64,000 bases of DNA from Bryobacter sp964387685 (GTDB lineage Bacteria > Acidobacteriota > Terriglobia > Bryobacterales > Bryobacteraceae): the NCBI GenBank assembly GCA_964387685.1, contig CAYLXK010000020.1, forward strand, positions 1-64,000. Direction: 5' to 3'. The stretch's first letter is position 1, and every line of letters starts with the position of its first letter. Position numbers and translations under genes: made by a program. The notes under the pieces were generated by a model that had not been told where the DNA came from, did no database searches, and saw only the letters and a program-made list of their open reading frames with translations. This document shows, in pieces, positions 1-8,607 of the stretch.

Positions 1-34
1 AAAGGGGGTGTGAACGGAGAAGGGGATGGAGGGG

Positions 35-1492
35 TCAGGCCAGACTGTCCCCATTGGAGAAGAATTTCCGGATCTTCCCGAGAAGTTGAGCTGCAAAGTT
101 TTGGTGGGTAGCGGTGGATTCTGGACCGCGGTCGAGGGCGAGGCTGGTTTGATTTTGCAACTGACGGCCGGCGACGGTATCGGCAAGTTGTTGGGCCACT
201 TCGGGGCGTGCCGCGAGGATGGGCGCGAGGACATTTTTGGCGACTTCGTAAATGATGGCGCCCGTGGCGGAGCTGACGGTGGCCGAGCGCGGGTCGCCCG
301 TGAGCAGGGACATTTCGCCGAAGTATTGTCCTTGAGCGAGGCGGTTAACGCGCAGAGGAGCCTTACCGGGTTGCTCGAGGTGCACATCGAGAAGGCCTTC
401 GAGAACGAAATAGAGAGAGTCGCCGGGTTGGCCTTGCTGAACGATGGTTTCGCCGGCGCTGTATTCGTGGCGAACGGATTGAGAGGCGATGGCGGCGATT
501 TCCTCGTCGGCAAAGGCCTGGAAGATTTCCACGCGGCGCAGAATCCAGCGGGCGTCTTTGGGTTCGCTGGTGTCCATGGGAAGGGGGGCGGAGAAGACCT
601 CGTGACGGATACGGGCAGTCTTGATGCCGGCATGGTCGAGGGCAGAGAGGACGGAGTAGAGGACGGCATGGCGGACGCGGGAGACGGAGAGATCGGGGCT
701 ATGCCAGTAGCGGACGTGGAAGATGAGTCCGTCGGGGGCGATGCCTTCGAGAAGGACATCGGGAGCGGGCTGGGGCAGAGGGCCTTCGGCGGTGAGGACA
801 CCGGCAAGCATGACGCGGGAGGCGCGGGCGAGGTCGACAGAAGGCTCGAGCGGAATACGGACGAACTGCCGAGTGCGGCCGTGTGGGGCGAAGACGTTGG
901 TAATGGCGACGGTGCTAAGGGTGGAGTTGGGGATGAAGATGGTCTTGGTGTCGTCGCGGGCGTGGACGCGGGTGCTGCGCCAGTTGATTTGTTCGACCCG
1001 GGCGAGGACTTCTTCGTTGCCGTCTTTCCATTCGATCCAATCGCCGATACGGAAGGGGGGATCGAGATGGAGGGCGATGCCGCAGAAGAGGTCTGCGATC
1101 AGGCTGCGGGCGGCGAAGCCGAAGACGAGGGTCACGACGCCGGAGGTGGCCCAGATGCCGGTAACAGATTGGCCGAACACGAATCCGCAGATGCCTGTGA
1201 CGGCGAGGGCGAGGATGAGAATGGAGACGAGGTGGCGGAGGAGAGCGGGGACGGGACGGCCGTTGAGGGAGCGGGCGACGAGACGGTCCCAAACGATAAC
1301 GCTCATGATTTCGTTGAGGAGCCACGCACCGGCGAGCCAGATGCCGATGCCGATGGCGTGGCGAAAGAAGGCGAGGGCTTGGGTGGTAGCGCCGGCGCGG
1401 AGTTCGCGAAGGAGGTCTTCGAGAAAATAGGCTGGGTAAAGAAAGACTACGCAGGCAAAGAGGGGCCAGAAGAGGCGTCGCAGGCTAGACAC
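35..1492 (-). CDS. MscS-family channel with C-terminal cyclic-nucleotide-binding domain
   Basis: A 485-aa inner-membrane protein. Hydrophobic segments lie at about residues 8-30, 45-65, 88-108 and 112-140; the last is the Gly/Ala-rich pore helix of MscS channels and is followed by the beta domain (PPFRIGDWIEW, then IFIPNSTL). Residues from about 325 form a cNMP-binding domain with the phosphate-binding cassette FGEMSLLTGDPRSATV, keeping the Glu and Arg that contact cyclic nucleotides. MscS plus cNMP domain is a known family (bCNG-type); members can be gated by ligand rather than by tension. The start is GTG at 1492. The ligand is not visible from sequence. It stands alone, divergent from vapBC. 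Confidence 0.88.
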   Translation of the reverse strand: MSSLRRLFWPLFACVVFLYPAYFLEDLLRELRAGATTQALAFFRHAIGIGIWLAGAWLLNEIMSVIVWDRLVARSLNGRPVPALLRHLVSILILALAVTGICGFVFGQSVTGIWATSGVVTLVFGFAARSLIADLFCGIALHLDPPFRIGDWIEWKDGNEEVLARVEQINWRSTRVHARDDTKTIFIPNSTLSTVAITNVFAPHGRTRQFVRIPLEPSVDLARASRVMLAGVLTAEGPLPQPAPDVLLEGIAPDGLIFHVRYWHSPDLSVSRVRHAVLYSVLSALDHAGIKTARIRHEVFSAPLPMDTSEPKDARWILRRVEIFQAFADEEIAAIASQSVRHEYSAGETIVQQGQPGDSLYFVLEGLLDVHLEQPGKAPLRVNRLAQGQYFGEMSLLTGDPRSATVSSATGAIIYEVAKNVLAPILAARPEVAQQLADTVAGRQLQNQTSLALDRGPESTATHQNFAAQLLGKIRKFFSNGDSLA

Positions 1493-1597
1493 GAATTTGT
1501 AACGAACCCTATTCCTTGGAGATTGGGAAACGAGATTATAGCGGAAGCAATTGAATCGAGGATGAATAGACTGGAAGCCATTGCGGCGGGGCGGATG

Positions 1598-1620
1598 TAT
1601 GCATATGCGTATGCTAGTTT
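1598..1620 (+). promoter_or_regulatory. Probable vapBC promoter/operator
   Basis: Two overlapping palindromes, TATGCATA (1598-1605) and GCATATGC (1601-1608), are followed by a -10-like TAGTTT at 1615-1620 that ends 6 nt before the vapB ATG at 1627. No Shine-Dalgarno is present. VapB antitoxins usually repress their own operon by binding inverted repeats at the promoter, so the palindromes are the natural operator candidate. No -35 was recognised. Confidence 0.45.
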
Positions 1621-1626
1621 TGAAGC

Positions 1627-1827
1627 ATGAGGACGACTCTAAATCTCGACGATGAATTGATGGCGGAGGCAGCGCGATACACGGGTATCAAGGAGAAGAC
1701 CCAATTGATTCACGAGGCTTTGACTTCGCTAGTACAACGCGAAGCCGGGCGGCGGCTGATTCAGCTAGGCGGCACGATGAAAGACGCGAAAGCGACGAGG
1801 AGAAGACGTGGGGCCAGTTCTCGTTGA
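1627..1827 (+). CDS. vapB: VapB-type antitoxin
   Basis: 66 aa. The N-terminus RTTLNLDDELMAEAARYTG is a ribbon-helix-helix DNA-binding motif, followed by a basic tail ending RRRRGASSR that would engage the toxin. The reading frame overlaps the downstream vapC by 20 nt, the usual coupled arrangement. Expected role: neutralise VapC and repress the operon. The start ATG lies 6 nt after a -10-like hexamer, so the mRNA may be leaderless. Confidence 0.88.
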   Translation: MRTTLNLDDELMAEAARYTGIKEKTQLIHEALTSLVQREAGRRLIQLGGTMKDAKATRRRRGASSR

Positions 1828-2170
1828 CACGTCGGTATGGATCCGTCATTTTCGAGATACGGACCGCCTGCTGGTGGCACTGATCGAAAGCAGATCGGCG
1901 GCGGTGCACGAGGTCGTGGTAGGCGAATTGAGCGCGGGAAATCTGCATCAGCGCAAGGAGACGTTGACGATTCTGTTGCGAATGCCGCGACTAGGTAACG
2001 CAACTTTTGCAGAGGCGTTGTGGTTCGTCGAAAAACAGGGCTTAGCGGGGAAGGGGTTGTCTTGGGGAGACATACATTTGCTCTGTGCGGCGATGCTCCA
2101 AGGGACGAGAATCTACACGCACGACGTCAGGCTTCACAGGGAAGCAGTGACTCTAGGGATTGCGTTGTAA
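1808..2170 (+). CDS. vapC: VapC-type PIN-domain RNase toxin
   Basis: 120 aa, normal length for VapC. The N-terminal VLVDTSVWI carries the first catalytic Asp; an internal E (VVGELSAG) and the C-terminal WGDIHLLCAA and YTHDVRL motifs supply the other acidic residues of the PIN active site, so the nuclease looks intact. The start is GTG at 1808, inside the 3' end of vapB. VapC toxins cut tRNA or rRNA when freed from VapB; the target cannot be read from this sequence. Confidence 0.9.
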   Translation: MGPVLVDTSVWIRHFRDTDRLLVALIESRSAAVHEVVVGELSAGNLHQRKETLTILLRMPRLGNATFAEALWFVEKQGLAGKGLSWGDIHLLCAAMLQGTRIYTHDVRLHREAVTLGIAL

Positions 2171-2178
2171 CAGCGAAG

Positions 2179-4497
2179 CTAAACCAGCTTCGTGCGCTTG
2201 ATGGGCAACTCGCGGATGCGTTTACCGGTGGCCGAGAAAATGGCGGCGGTCATGGCGGGGGCGATGACGGGGGCGCCTGGTTCGCCGACGCCGGCGTGGG
2301 GCTCTTTGGACGAGACGATGGTGACGTCGATCTTCTGGGGCGATTCCTTGAGGCGGGCGACGGGGTAGTTGTTGAAGTTGCCTTGGGTAATGCGGCCTGC
2401 GTCGGCGGTGATTTCGCCCATCATAGCGAGGGAGACTCCGAAGACGGCGGCGCCTTCGAACTGCGCTTTCACGCGGTCGGGATAGACGATCTGGCCGACG
2501 TCGGCGACAGTCCAGACGTTGGGGACGGTGAGATTGCCTTGGGCGTCGATGGCGATTTCAACGGCGGTGGCGACGTAGCTGACGAAGCTGCGGTGGGCGG
2601 CGATGCCGATGGCGCGGTTCGGGGTGTTCTTGAACTTGGCGTAGCCGGATTTTTCAGCGGCCATTTCGAGGACGCGGCGGAGGCGGCCGGTGTCCATGGG
2701 GAAGGTTTCGACGGACTGGCCATTATTCCACGGCTTGACGCCGTCTTTGGTGAGGTCGACTTTGCGGTCGGGGCCGAGGGACTTGAGGAAGTAATCGACG
2801 TAGTTGGAGTTGTTGAGGCGGGCGGCTTCATCCAGGAAGCTATGGACGCCGAAGGCGTGGAAGAGGTGGGTGACGGCGCGCATCCAGCCTTGACGGACGT
2901 GGTGCTTAGCGGGGCAGTTTTCGCTGCGGAGGTGGGGGACATCGAAGAGGAGTTCATTGAGGGCCATGCCGACTTCGAAGTCCGCGCCGTATTGGGCGCC
3001 GGGGGCGAAGGTGGAGGCGATGGGCGGGAAGGCACTGCGGAAGAGCCAGGAGTCGAGCTTGCCAGTGGAGTCCATGCCGCCTTTCATGTGCATGGCGGCG
3101 ACGGAGTGGTAGTAGTCGAATTTGATGTCGTCTTCGCGGGTCCAGACGACCTTGATGGGCTTGCCGGTGGCCTTGGAGAGGAGGGCGGCTTCGACGACGT
3201 AATCGGGTTTGGACTTGCGGCCGAAGCCTCCACCGAGGAGGGTGACATGGCAAATGACGTCGGTCGGCTTGATACCCATGGCGGCGGCGACGGCGCTCTG
3301 GACGGCCTGGGGATTCTGGGTGGGGCACCAGGTTTCGAGCTTGCCGTCTTTCCATTCGGCGACGGCGACGGGAGGCTCCATGGGGGCGTGAGAAAGCATG
3401 GGGACGTAGTAGTCCGCTTCGAGCTTCTTGGCGGCGGAGGCGAAGGCGGTATCGAAGTTGCCGCGGTTGCGGACGACCTTGCCGGCCTTATGGACGCTGT
3501 TGAAGAGTTCTTGTTTGTAGGCGGCGGAGTTAAAGGAGGCGTGTTCGGGATTGAGATCCCAATCGGCCTTGAGTTTCTTGCGGCCTTCGATGGCGGCATA
3601 GGTGGAATTGGCGATCACGGCCACGCCGCCGAGCTGCTGGAACATATGGGGCTGCTTGAAGGGGGGCAGTTCGACGGTCTGGCTGACGCCTTTGACTTTC
3701 AAGGCTTCGGAGTTATCGAAGGACTTGATCTTACTGTCGTAGACGGGCGGGCGCAGGACGGTGGCGTAGAGCATGCCGGGACGCTTGGCGTCGATGCCAA
3801 AGGTGGCTTTGCCGAGGACGATGTTGTGTTGGTCGAGGGTGGGGACGTCTTTACCGATGTAACGGTATTGGTCGGGGGTCTTGAAGCGAAGCTCGTGCTT
3901 GGCGGGCAGGGGGAGGGTGGCGGCGGTGGCAACCAGTTCGCCGAAGGTGGCGGTCTTCTTGGATTTGGCGTGGACGACTTTGCCATTTTGGAGGGCCACC
4001 TCGCCGGCGGGGACATTCCAGTTCTTGGCGGCGGCACGCTCCAGCATCAAGCGGGCGGTGGCGCCGGCCTGGTGCATGGCTTGAACGAAGTCGCGCACGG
4101 AGCAAGAACCGTCGGTGTTTTGCGAGCCGTATTTGGTATCGCCGAGGGCTTGCTCGACGCGGACGCTTTTCCAATCGGCGTCGAGCTCATCGGCGAGGAC
4201 CATGGGAAGGGAGGTGCGGCTGCCGGTGCCCATTTCCGAGCGGTGGGCCATGATGACGACCTGGCCGTTGGGCTCAAAGCCGAGATAGACGCTGGGTTGC
4301 CAGGAGACGGCGGCCTGAGCTTTTTCGACAGCGACGTTGGCGGCGAGGACAAAGGCGCCGACGGAGAAGACGCCGCCTAAGAAGGCGCGGCGGTCGGGGT
4401 CGAGGATTTCGAGGCGAGCGTAGCCCTCTTCGGTCAAACGCGCGATTTCGGACTTCGATTCGGGGGCGGGAAGGCTGGTTCCGTAGGGAATGCTCAT
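2179..4497 (-). CDS. Molybdenum hydroxylase large subunit (isoquinoline 1-oxidoreductase beta-like)
   Basis: 772 aa. Residues about 33-62 are a Tat signal (DPDRRAFLGGVF, a hydrophobic stretch, then EKAQA), so the enzyme should be exported folded with its cofactor. The rest matches the xanthine dehydrogenase/aldehyde oxidase molybdopterin subunit, with Gly-rich GGGFGRKSKPD and a C-terminal GVGEPGAPVIAPAM near the usual catalytic Glu. The ATG at 4497 is chosen because the open frame further upstream lies antisense-like inside the small-subunit gene and has low-complexity Arg-rich sequence. It begins 2 nt after the small-subunit stop. The substrate is probably an N-heterocycle or aldehyde, not determined. 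No partner cytochrome c or XdhC/CoxI-type maturation gene lies beside it. Confidence 0.85.
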   Translation of the reverse strand: MSIPYGTSLPAPESKSEIARLTEEGYARLEILDPDRRAFLGGVFSVGAFVLAANVAVEKAQAAVSWQPSVYLGFEPNGQVVIMAHRSEMGTGSRTSLPMVLADELDADWKSVRVEQALGDTKYGSQNTDGSCSVRDFVQAMHQAGATARLMLERAAAKNWNVPAGEVALQNGKVVHAKSKKTATFGELVATAATLPLPAKHELRFKTPDQYRYIGKDVPTLDQHNIVLGKATFGIDAKRPGMLYATVLRPPVYDSKIKSFDNSEALKVKGVSQTVELPPFKQPHMFQQLGGVAVIANSTYAAIEGRKKLKADWDLNPEHASFNSAAYKQELFNSVHKAGKVVRNRGNFDTAFASAAKKLEADYYVPMLSHAPMEPPVAVAEWKDGKLETWCPTQNPQAVQSAVAAAMGIKPTDVICHVTLLGGGFGRKSKPDYVVEAALLSKATGKPIKVVWTREDDIKFDYYHSVAAMHMKGGMDSTGKLDSWLFRSAFPPIASTFAPGAQYGADFEVGMALNELLFDVPHLRSENCPAKHHVRQGWMRAVTHLFHAFGVHSFLDEAARLNNSNYVDYFLKSLGPDRKVDLTKDGVKPWNNGQSVETFPMDTGRLRRVLEMAAEKSGYAKFKNTPNRAIGIAAHRSFVSYVATAVEIAIDAQGNLTVPNVWTVADVGQIVYPDRVKAQFEGAAVFGVSLAMMGEITADAGRITQGNFNNYPVARLKESPQKIDVTIVSSKEPHAGVGEPGAPVIAPAMTAAIFSATGKRIRELPIKRTKLV

Positions 4498-4499
4498 GA

Positions 4500-4952
4500 C
4501 TATTTCACTCCTGCAGCGGTCTTGATGGCGGCGCGGACGCGGGTATAGGTGCCGCAACGGCAGATGTTGCCGTTCATGGCCTCGTCGATCTGCGCGTCGT
4601 TGGGTTTGGGGGTCTTCTTGAGCAAGGCGGCCGCTTGCATGATCTGGCCGGTCTGGCAGTAGCCGCATTGGGCGACGTTGTGTTTCTCCCAGGCGAGCTG
4701 GCAGGGGTGGTTTCCGTTGGCACTGAGGCCTTCGATGGTGGTGACTTCCTTGCCAGCGGCGGCTTGCATGGGAGTGACGCAACTACGGATGGCTTCGCCG
4801 TTTTGGTGGACGGTGCAGGCGCCGCAGAGGCCCATGCCACAGCCGAACTTGGAGCCGGTGAGGTCCAGTTCGTCGCGGAGATACCAAAGGAGAGGCATGG
4901 CGGCATCTCCATCGAATTTACGGGCTTGGCCGTTGACTTTGAGTTCGATCAT
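4500..4952 (-). CDS. Molybdenum hydroxylase 2Fe-2S subunit (isoquinoline 1-oxidoreductase alpha-like)
   Basis: 150 aa, normal for the family. A plant-type 2Fe-2S domain (CGMGLCGACTVHQNG, then a later Cys in IRSC) is followed by the helical second 2Fe-2S domain with CGYCQTGQ and ICRCGTYTR. It passes electrons from the molybdenum site of the downstream partner. It has no signal peptide of its own and probably leaves the cell bound to the Tat-signal-bearing large subunit. I chose ATG 4952 (MIELKVNG); the longer frame adds 12 residues that are not typical of the family. Confidence 0.9.
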   Translation of the reverse strand: MIELKVNGQARKFDGDAAMPLLWYLRDELDLTGSKFGCGMGLCGACTVHQNGEAIRSCVTPMQAAAGKEVTTIEGLSANGNHPCQLAWEKHNVAQCGYCQTGQIMQAAALLKKTPKPNDAQIDEAMNGNICRCGTYTRVRAAIKTAAGVK

Positions 4953-4965
4953 GGCGGTTGTCAGG

Positions 4966-4971
4966 ATTATA
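4966..4971 (-). promoter_or_regulatory. -10 element (TATAAT) of the molybdenum hydroxylase operon
   Basis: A perfect TATAAT on the minus strand ends 13 nt before the small-subunit ATG, giving a leader of about 6 nt. No convincing -35 was seen. It sits in the 72-nt gap shared with the divergent MFS gene. Confidence 0.45.
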
Positions 4972-5024
4972 TGACGGATGAAGGGCAAAGGGGCGTGTCA
5001 TTCTGGACGGAAATGGGAGTGCGG

Positions 5025-6218
5025 ATGAGTCCGGGCAAATGGGAAGTGCTGACGATGCTGTGGTTTGCGTATTTTTTTTACCAAGCCGACAAGCAGATCT
5101 ATGCGGTGGTGTTGCTGCCTTTGCAGGCGGAGTTGGGGCTGACAGGGTATCAGGCCGGACTGGTAAACACGGTCTTCACCCTTTTGGCGGCACTGATGGC
5201 GCCGGTAGCGGGAGCGCTGGGAGACAGGCTGCCGAAGGCGCGGATCCTGATCTGGGTCATTGTGGCGTGGAGCCTAGGAACGATGCTGAGCGGGATGTCG
5301 AGTACGCTGGCCATGCTGCTGATGACCCGGTCGGTGTTAACGGGTACGGCGGAAGCGTTCTATCCTCCGGTGTCGCACGCCTACATTGCGGCGCTGTTTA
5401 CGCGGACCCGGGCGCTGGCGATATCGATCCATCAGACGGCCCAATACGCAGGGCCCATTGCGAGCGGATATTTCGCGGGCTGGATTGCGGAGCGTTACGG
5501 ATGGCGCAACAGCTTTTATGTATTTGGCGGGCTAGGGATCGTGTTGGGATTGTGGATGGCGTTGCGGGTTAGGCCGGATGAGGCGTCGCCACGGAAAGAG
5601 CCGTTGTGGGCGGGGTTCGCCGAGTGCGCCCGGATCGATGCGGTACGAAGGCTGGGACTGGCGTTCGCGGCCGAACTCTTTGTCACGATTGGATACAGCA
5701 CTTGGGCTCCGGCCATCTTCGGCCAGCAGTTTGGGCTCAGCCTATCGCAGGCGGGCTTTCAAACCTCGTTTTGGGGGATGGCAAGCGCGATGGTGGGGGC
5801 GTTGGTAGGGGGAGCGATTTCGGACCGGCGAGCGGCGCGGGGCAAGCCGAGGGTGGAATTGCAAGCGGCGGCGCTGGCGACGGCGGCACCGTTCCTATGG
5901 CTACTAGGGGCGGCGGGCACCTTGCCCATGGCGCTGACGGCACTGGCGGCAGTAGGTTTTTTTCGGGGGATCTATGAAGGGACGATCGCGGTGACGCTTT
6001 ACGACTATGTGGACGCGCGGTATCGCGCTTCGGCTGCAGCGGTGGTACTGGTGATTGCAAATTTGATCGCGGCCCCGTCGGCGGCACTACTAGGGTGGGC
6101 GGGCGACCACGCCAATATTCACGTGGCGGTGAGCGGGTTGTCGCTGCTATTTGCAGCGGCGGCCGTGGTGCTGTGGTCCGCGCGGAAGTTGCCGGCGCAG
6201 GCGGCGGAGACGAGCTAG
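5025..6218 (+). CDS. MFS transporter
   Basis: 397 aa with about 12 hydrophobic helices. The motif between helices 2 and 3 is GALGDRLPKARIL, the MFS A-loop (GxLaDRxGrkxxl), with a related GGAISDRRAARG loop in the second half; this marks a two-times-six-helix major facilitator. The start at 5025 is preferred because GGGAG lies 5 nt upstream; ATG 5013 is an alternative and an earlier ATG at 4971 would overlap the promoter region. The substrate is unknown. Its TAG stop shares the CTAG tetranucleotide with the stop of the convergent M28 peptidase gene. Confidence 0.85.
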   Translation: MSPGKWEVLTMLWFAYFFYQADKQIYAVVLLPLQAELGLTGYQAGLVNTVFTLLAALMAPVAGALGDRLPKARILIWVIVAWSLGTMLSGMSSTLAMLLMTRSVLTGTAEAFYPPVSHAYIAALFTRTRALAISIHQTAQYAGPIASGYFAGWIAERYGWRNSFYVFGGLGIVLGLWMALRVRPDEASPRKEPLWAGFAECARIDAVRRLGLAFAAELFVTIGYSTWAPAIFGQQFGLSLSQAGFQTSFWGMASAMVGALVGGAISDRRAARGKPRVELQAAALATAAPFLWLLGAAGTLPMALTALAAVGFFRGIYEGTIAVTLYDYVDARYRASAAAVVLVIANLIAAPSAALLGWAGDHANIHVAVSGLSLLFAAAAVVLWSARKLPAQAAETS

Positions 6219-7624
6219 CGAAGGGCGGCGTCGCGGAAGATTTTCGTTTTGGGTTCGGTTTCGTTCCAGACGACTTTTTCGTCGGCGTTGGCCATGCGGT
6301 AGAGGCCTTGGGCAATGGCGCGGGTGACTTTGGCGTGATTGGCAAAGTCGATCTTGTGCCATTCGTCGCCTTTCTGGTGATAGTCGGGGAACTGATAGGT
6401 GACGCTGAGGGTGGTGGAGGGGATGCCGGCAAGGGCCAAGGCGAAGTTGTCGCTCGCGGAGAAGAAGGGGTCTGAGAAGCGTTCGTGCTTGACGAAGTTG
6501 AGGCCGGTTTCCTTGCCCGCTTCTTCGAGGTGCTTATGGATAGTGGTGAAGTGATAGCCGGTGAGGTTGGCCTGGTTGAGATTGGCGGAGCCGTCGCTGG
6601 AATCGGTGCGGCCGGTTTGTTCGAGGTTGAGATTGGCGGTGATGGACTTTAAGGGAAAGACGGGATGGCGCGTGAAGTAGCGGCTGCCCAGGAGGCCGCG
6701 TTCTTCGCCAAACCAGGCGACGAAGAGGATGCCGCGCTTGGGGGTGGGCAGGGGGGCCAGGAGGCGGGCGGATTCCATGACGCTGGAGACGCCGCTGGCG
6801 TTGTCGTTGGCGCCGTTGAAGACCTTGTCGGAAGGATCGCGGGGATTCAGGCCGAGGTGATCGTAGTGGGCGCTCAATAAAACATATTCGTCCTTCGATG
6901 TTCCAGGCAAGACGCCGATGACGTTGCGGACCTGGAACTCTTCGAGCGTGGCGCCGGAGATATGGGCGTTGGCCTTGGCGGCGGTGACGCCTTCGGCGAG
7001 GCCCTTGAGCCAGGCTTCGGCTTCGGGGTTAGTAGTGCGGAGGTAGACGGTGGAGGAGGGGGTTTCATCGCCCAGTTCCAGCGATTGGGCGGGAAAGGGC
7101 GCGGCGATGCCGGAGAGAATGACCAGGCGGACACCATCGCGAGCAAAACGGGAGAGCGCACGCTGGACAGCGGGACCGGGCGAGGCGGTGGTGAGAACGA
7201 CGACGGGCTCCTCAATTTTGGCTTCGAGTTTTTCCACGGACTCCGCGGCAATCTTGCGGATGGCGGCGCCGCTGAGATTGAGTTCCGGGCGGGCATTCCA
7301 GAAGGTGGCTTCGGCGGGAACGAGAATGCTTTTTTCGCCATCGGTAAACGTGAGGGAGAAGCCTTCGCGAACGATGCGGCGGACGCGCAGGGTGGCGACT
7401 TGGAAGTAACTGCCATCGGAGAGAGGCTGAAGGCCGGCGCGGCGGAATTCGCTGGCGATGTATTCGGCGGCGATGTCGAGGCCTTTGGAGGGAGTGTCGC
7501 GGCCTTCGAGGAGGTCGCTCGCGAGGAAGCTGACGTGGGCGGTGAGCGCCTTGGGATCGGCTTCTTTGACGACCTCGGCGGCGAAGGAGGCGAGGGCGAG
7601 AAGGAGAAGAGGGAGCAACCGCAT
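6215..7624 (-). CDS. Secreted M28-family zinc aminopeptidase
   Basis: 469 aa. Signal peptide at residues 1-15 (RLLPLLLLALASFAA). The catalytic domain has the M28 metal-ligand pattern: H253 in SAHYDHLG, an Asp in NGANDNASG, the Glu pair in FGEERGLLG, an acidic residue near NLEQTGR and a final His in YHQKGDEWH. A protease-associated-like insert precedes it. Members release N-terminal amino acids from peptides in the periplasm or outside. The gene is divergent from yjbQ with only 13 nt between the two ATGs. Confidence 0.9.
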   Translation of the reverse strand: MRLLPLLLLALASFAAEVVKEADPKALTAHVSFLASDLLEGRDTPSKGLDIAAEYIASEFRRAGLQPLSDGSYFQVATLRVRRIVREGFSLTFTDGEKSILVPAEATFWNARPELNLSGAAIRKIAAESVEKLEAKIEEPVVVLTTASPGPAVQRALSRFARDGVRLVILSGIAAPFPAQSLELGDETPSSTVYLRTTNPEAEAWLKGLAEGVTAAKANAHISGATLEEFQVRNVIGVLPGTSKDEYVLLSAHYDHLGLNPRDPSDKVFNGANDNASGVSSVMESARLLAPLPTPKRGILFVAWFGEERGLLGSRYFTRHPVFPLKSITANLNLEQTGRTDSSDGSANLNQANLTGYHFTTIHKHLEEAGKETGLNFVKHERFSDPFFSASDNFALALAGIPSTTLSVTYQFPDYHQKGDEWHKIDFANHAKVTRAIAQGLYRMANADEKVVWNETEPKTKIFRDAALR

Positions 7625-7637
7625 TAACCTAGTTTAG
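7625..7637. promoter_or_regulatory. Interlocked divergent leaderless promoters (M28 peptidase / yjbQ)
   Basis: The whole 13-nt gap is built of two opposed -10-like hexamers: TAACCT on the plus strand (7625-7630) ending 7 nt before the yjbQ ATG, and TAAACT on the minus strand (7636-7631) ending 6 nt before the peptidase ATG. Each hexamer occupies the space between the other hexamer and its start codon, so any -35 elements would lie inside the opposite coding region. No ribosome binding site is present on either side. Confidence 0.5.
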
Positions 7638-8051
7638 ATGCAGCAGGCGGGAGAAGTTACGGTGGAGACGAGGGGCAAGGGCTTGTATGACATCACGCGC
7701 GAAGTGGCGCGCTGGGTGGAGGGGAAGGCGACGGGAACGGCCTTATTGACGCTGTTTTGCCGGCATACTTCGGCGAGCCTGACGATCCAGGAGAACTACG
7801 ATCCCGATGTGACGGGAGACATTGCGCGGTTCTTTGAACGGCTAGTGCCGGAGAATCCGCGGGACTATGAGCACACGCTAGAGGGGCCGGACGACATGCC
7901 CGCGCACATCCGAACGGTGTTGAGCGGGGTGAGCGTATCGATTCCCATCGTGAACGGCAAGATGGCGCTGGGCACCTGGCAAGGGATCTATGTGTTTGAG
8001 CACCGACGGCAGCCGCATACGCGGAGCGTGGTGCTGCATCTGCTAGTTTGA
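7638..8051 (+). CDS. yjbQ: YjbQ/UPF0047 family protein (secondary thiamine-phosphate synthase family)
   Basis: 137 aa, the family's usual length. The conserved core CRHTSASLTIQENYDPDV, the DDMPAHI segment and the end motif LGTWQGIYVFEHR identify YjbQ. Family members are small cytosolic trimers; a weak thiamine phosphate synthase activity has been reported for the E. coli protein, but the physiological role is open. It is not near thiamine genes here. It is convergent with the next gene, with 4 nt between their stops. Confidence 0.93.
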   Translation: MQQAGEVTVETRGKGLYDITREVARWVEGKATGTALLTLFCRHTSASLTIQENYDPDVTGDIARFFERLVPENPRDYEHTLEGPDDMPAHIRTVLSGVSVSIPIVNGKMALGTWQGIYVFEHRRQPHTRSVVLHLLV

Positions 8052-8055
8052 CCGA

Positions 8056-8586
8056 CTAGTTTGAGTTGGCTTTCCTCCACTGGTTCAAGAAGGAAACGAC
8101 CAGCGCTTCGAAGCGAAGCTTGAACTGCTCCTGCGTCTGGACATCCTTGCCCAAGACGATGACTCCGCCGCCATCCCAAACCGTTACGGAGACTTTGGCA
8201 TGCTGGGGGTCTTTCTCATCCGTAGGGCGTAAGCCGGGCTTCACGACAAGCAGGTCTTGCTTGGCAACGCCAACGTGAGCGCAAGAGATGCCCTTGTCTT
8301 CCTGCGTCACGCAAAGCAGGTCGATGCGGAGTTCGGCGGCTTTCCCGTAAGCGGGCGGATCCGCCTGCGGATCCAGAATTTTCAAACCTTCTCTTTGCAG
8401 CTGCAGTTCGACGAAGTTCTGGATGTTCGGCAGCACGAAGCCGGGGATCTGGTCCGGCCGGCTGACGATCGCGACCGATACTCTGTCGACCGACTTGAGC
8501 AACGCCGTTTGTGGGTAGGTTTTCGGCTGGCCCGCAGCGATGGAGGGGAGCAGGAGGGTGAACAGGAGAAGCGCTTTCGTGGGCAT
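8056..8586 (-). CDS. Exported protein of unknown function
   Basis: 176 aa. Signal peptide MPTKALLLFTLLLPSIAAG (residues 1-19) with a likely cleavage after the small residues. The mature part has two Cys (LLCVTQ, ISCAHVG) and a mixed alpha/beta composition, with no catalytic motif I recognise. The ATG at 8586 is chosen because the open frame beyond it runs antisense through the aldo/keto reductase gene. It is divergent from that gene with 21 nt between start codons. Confidence 0.7.
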   Translation of the reverse strand: MPTKALLLFTLLLPSIAAGQPKTYPQTALLKSVDRVSVAIVSRPDQIPGFVLPNIQNFVELQLQREGLKILDPQADPPAYGKAAELRIDLLCVTQEDKGISCAHVGVAKQDLLVVKPGLRPTDEKDPQHAKVSVTVWDGGGVIVLGKDVQTQEQFKLRFEALVVSFLNQWRKANSN

Positions 8587-8607
8587 ATTCTGATCTAATA
8601 CTCGTAT

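Noticed and set aside
26..1630. 534-aa plus-strand open frame
   Set aside because: Antisense of the MscS/cNMP gene; Gly/Asp/Glu-rich low-complexity composition typical of the reverse frame of GC-rich coding DNA.
2020..4380. 786-aa plus-strand open frame
   Set aside because: Antisense of the molybdenum hydroxylase gene, which has clear motifs; the plus frame is Gly/Val/Asp-rich without any.
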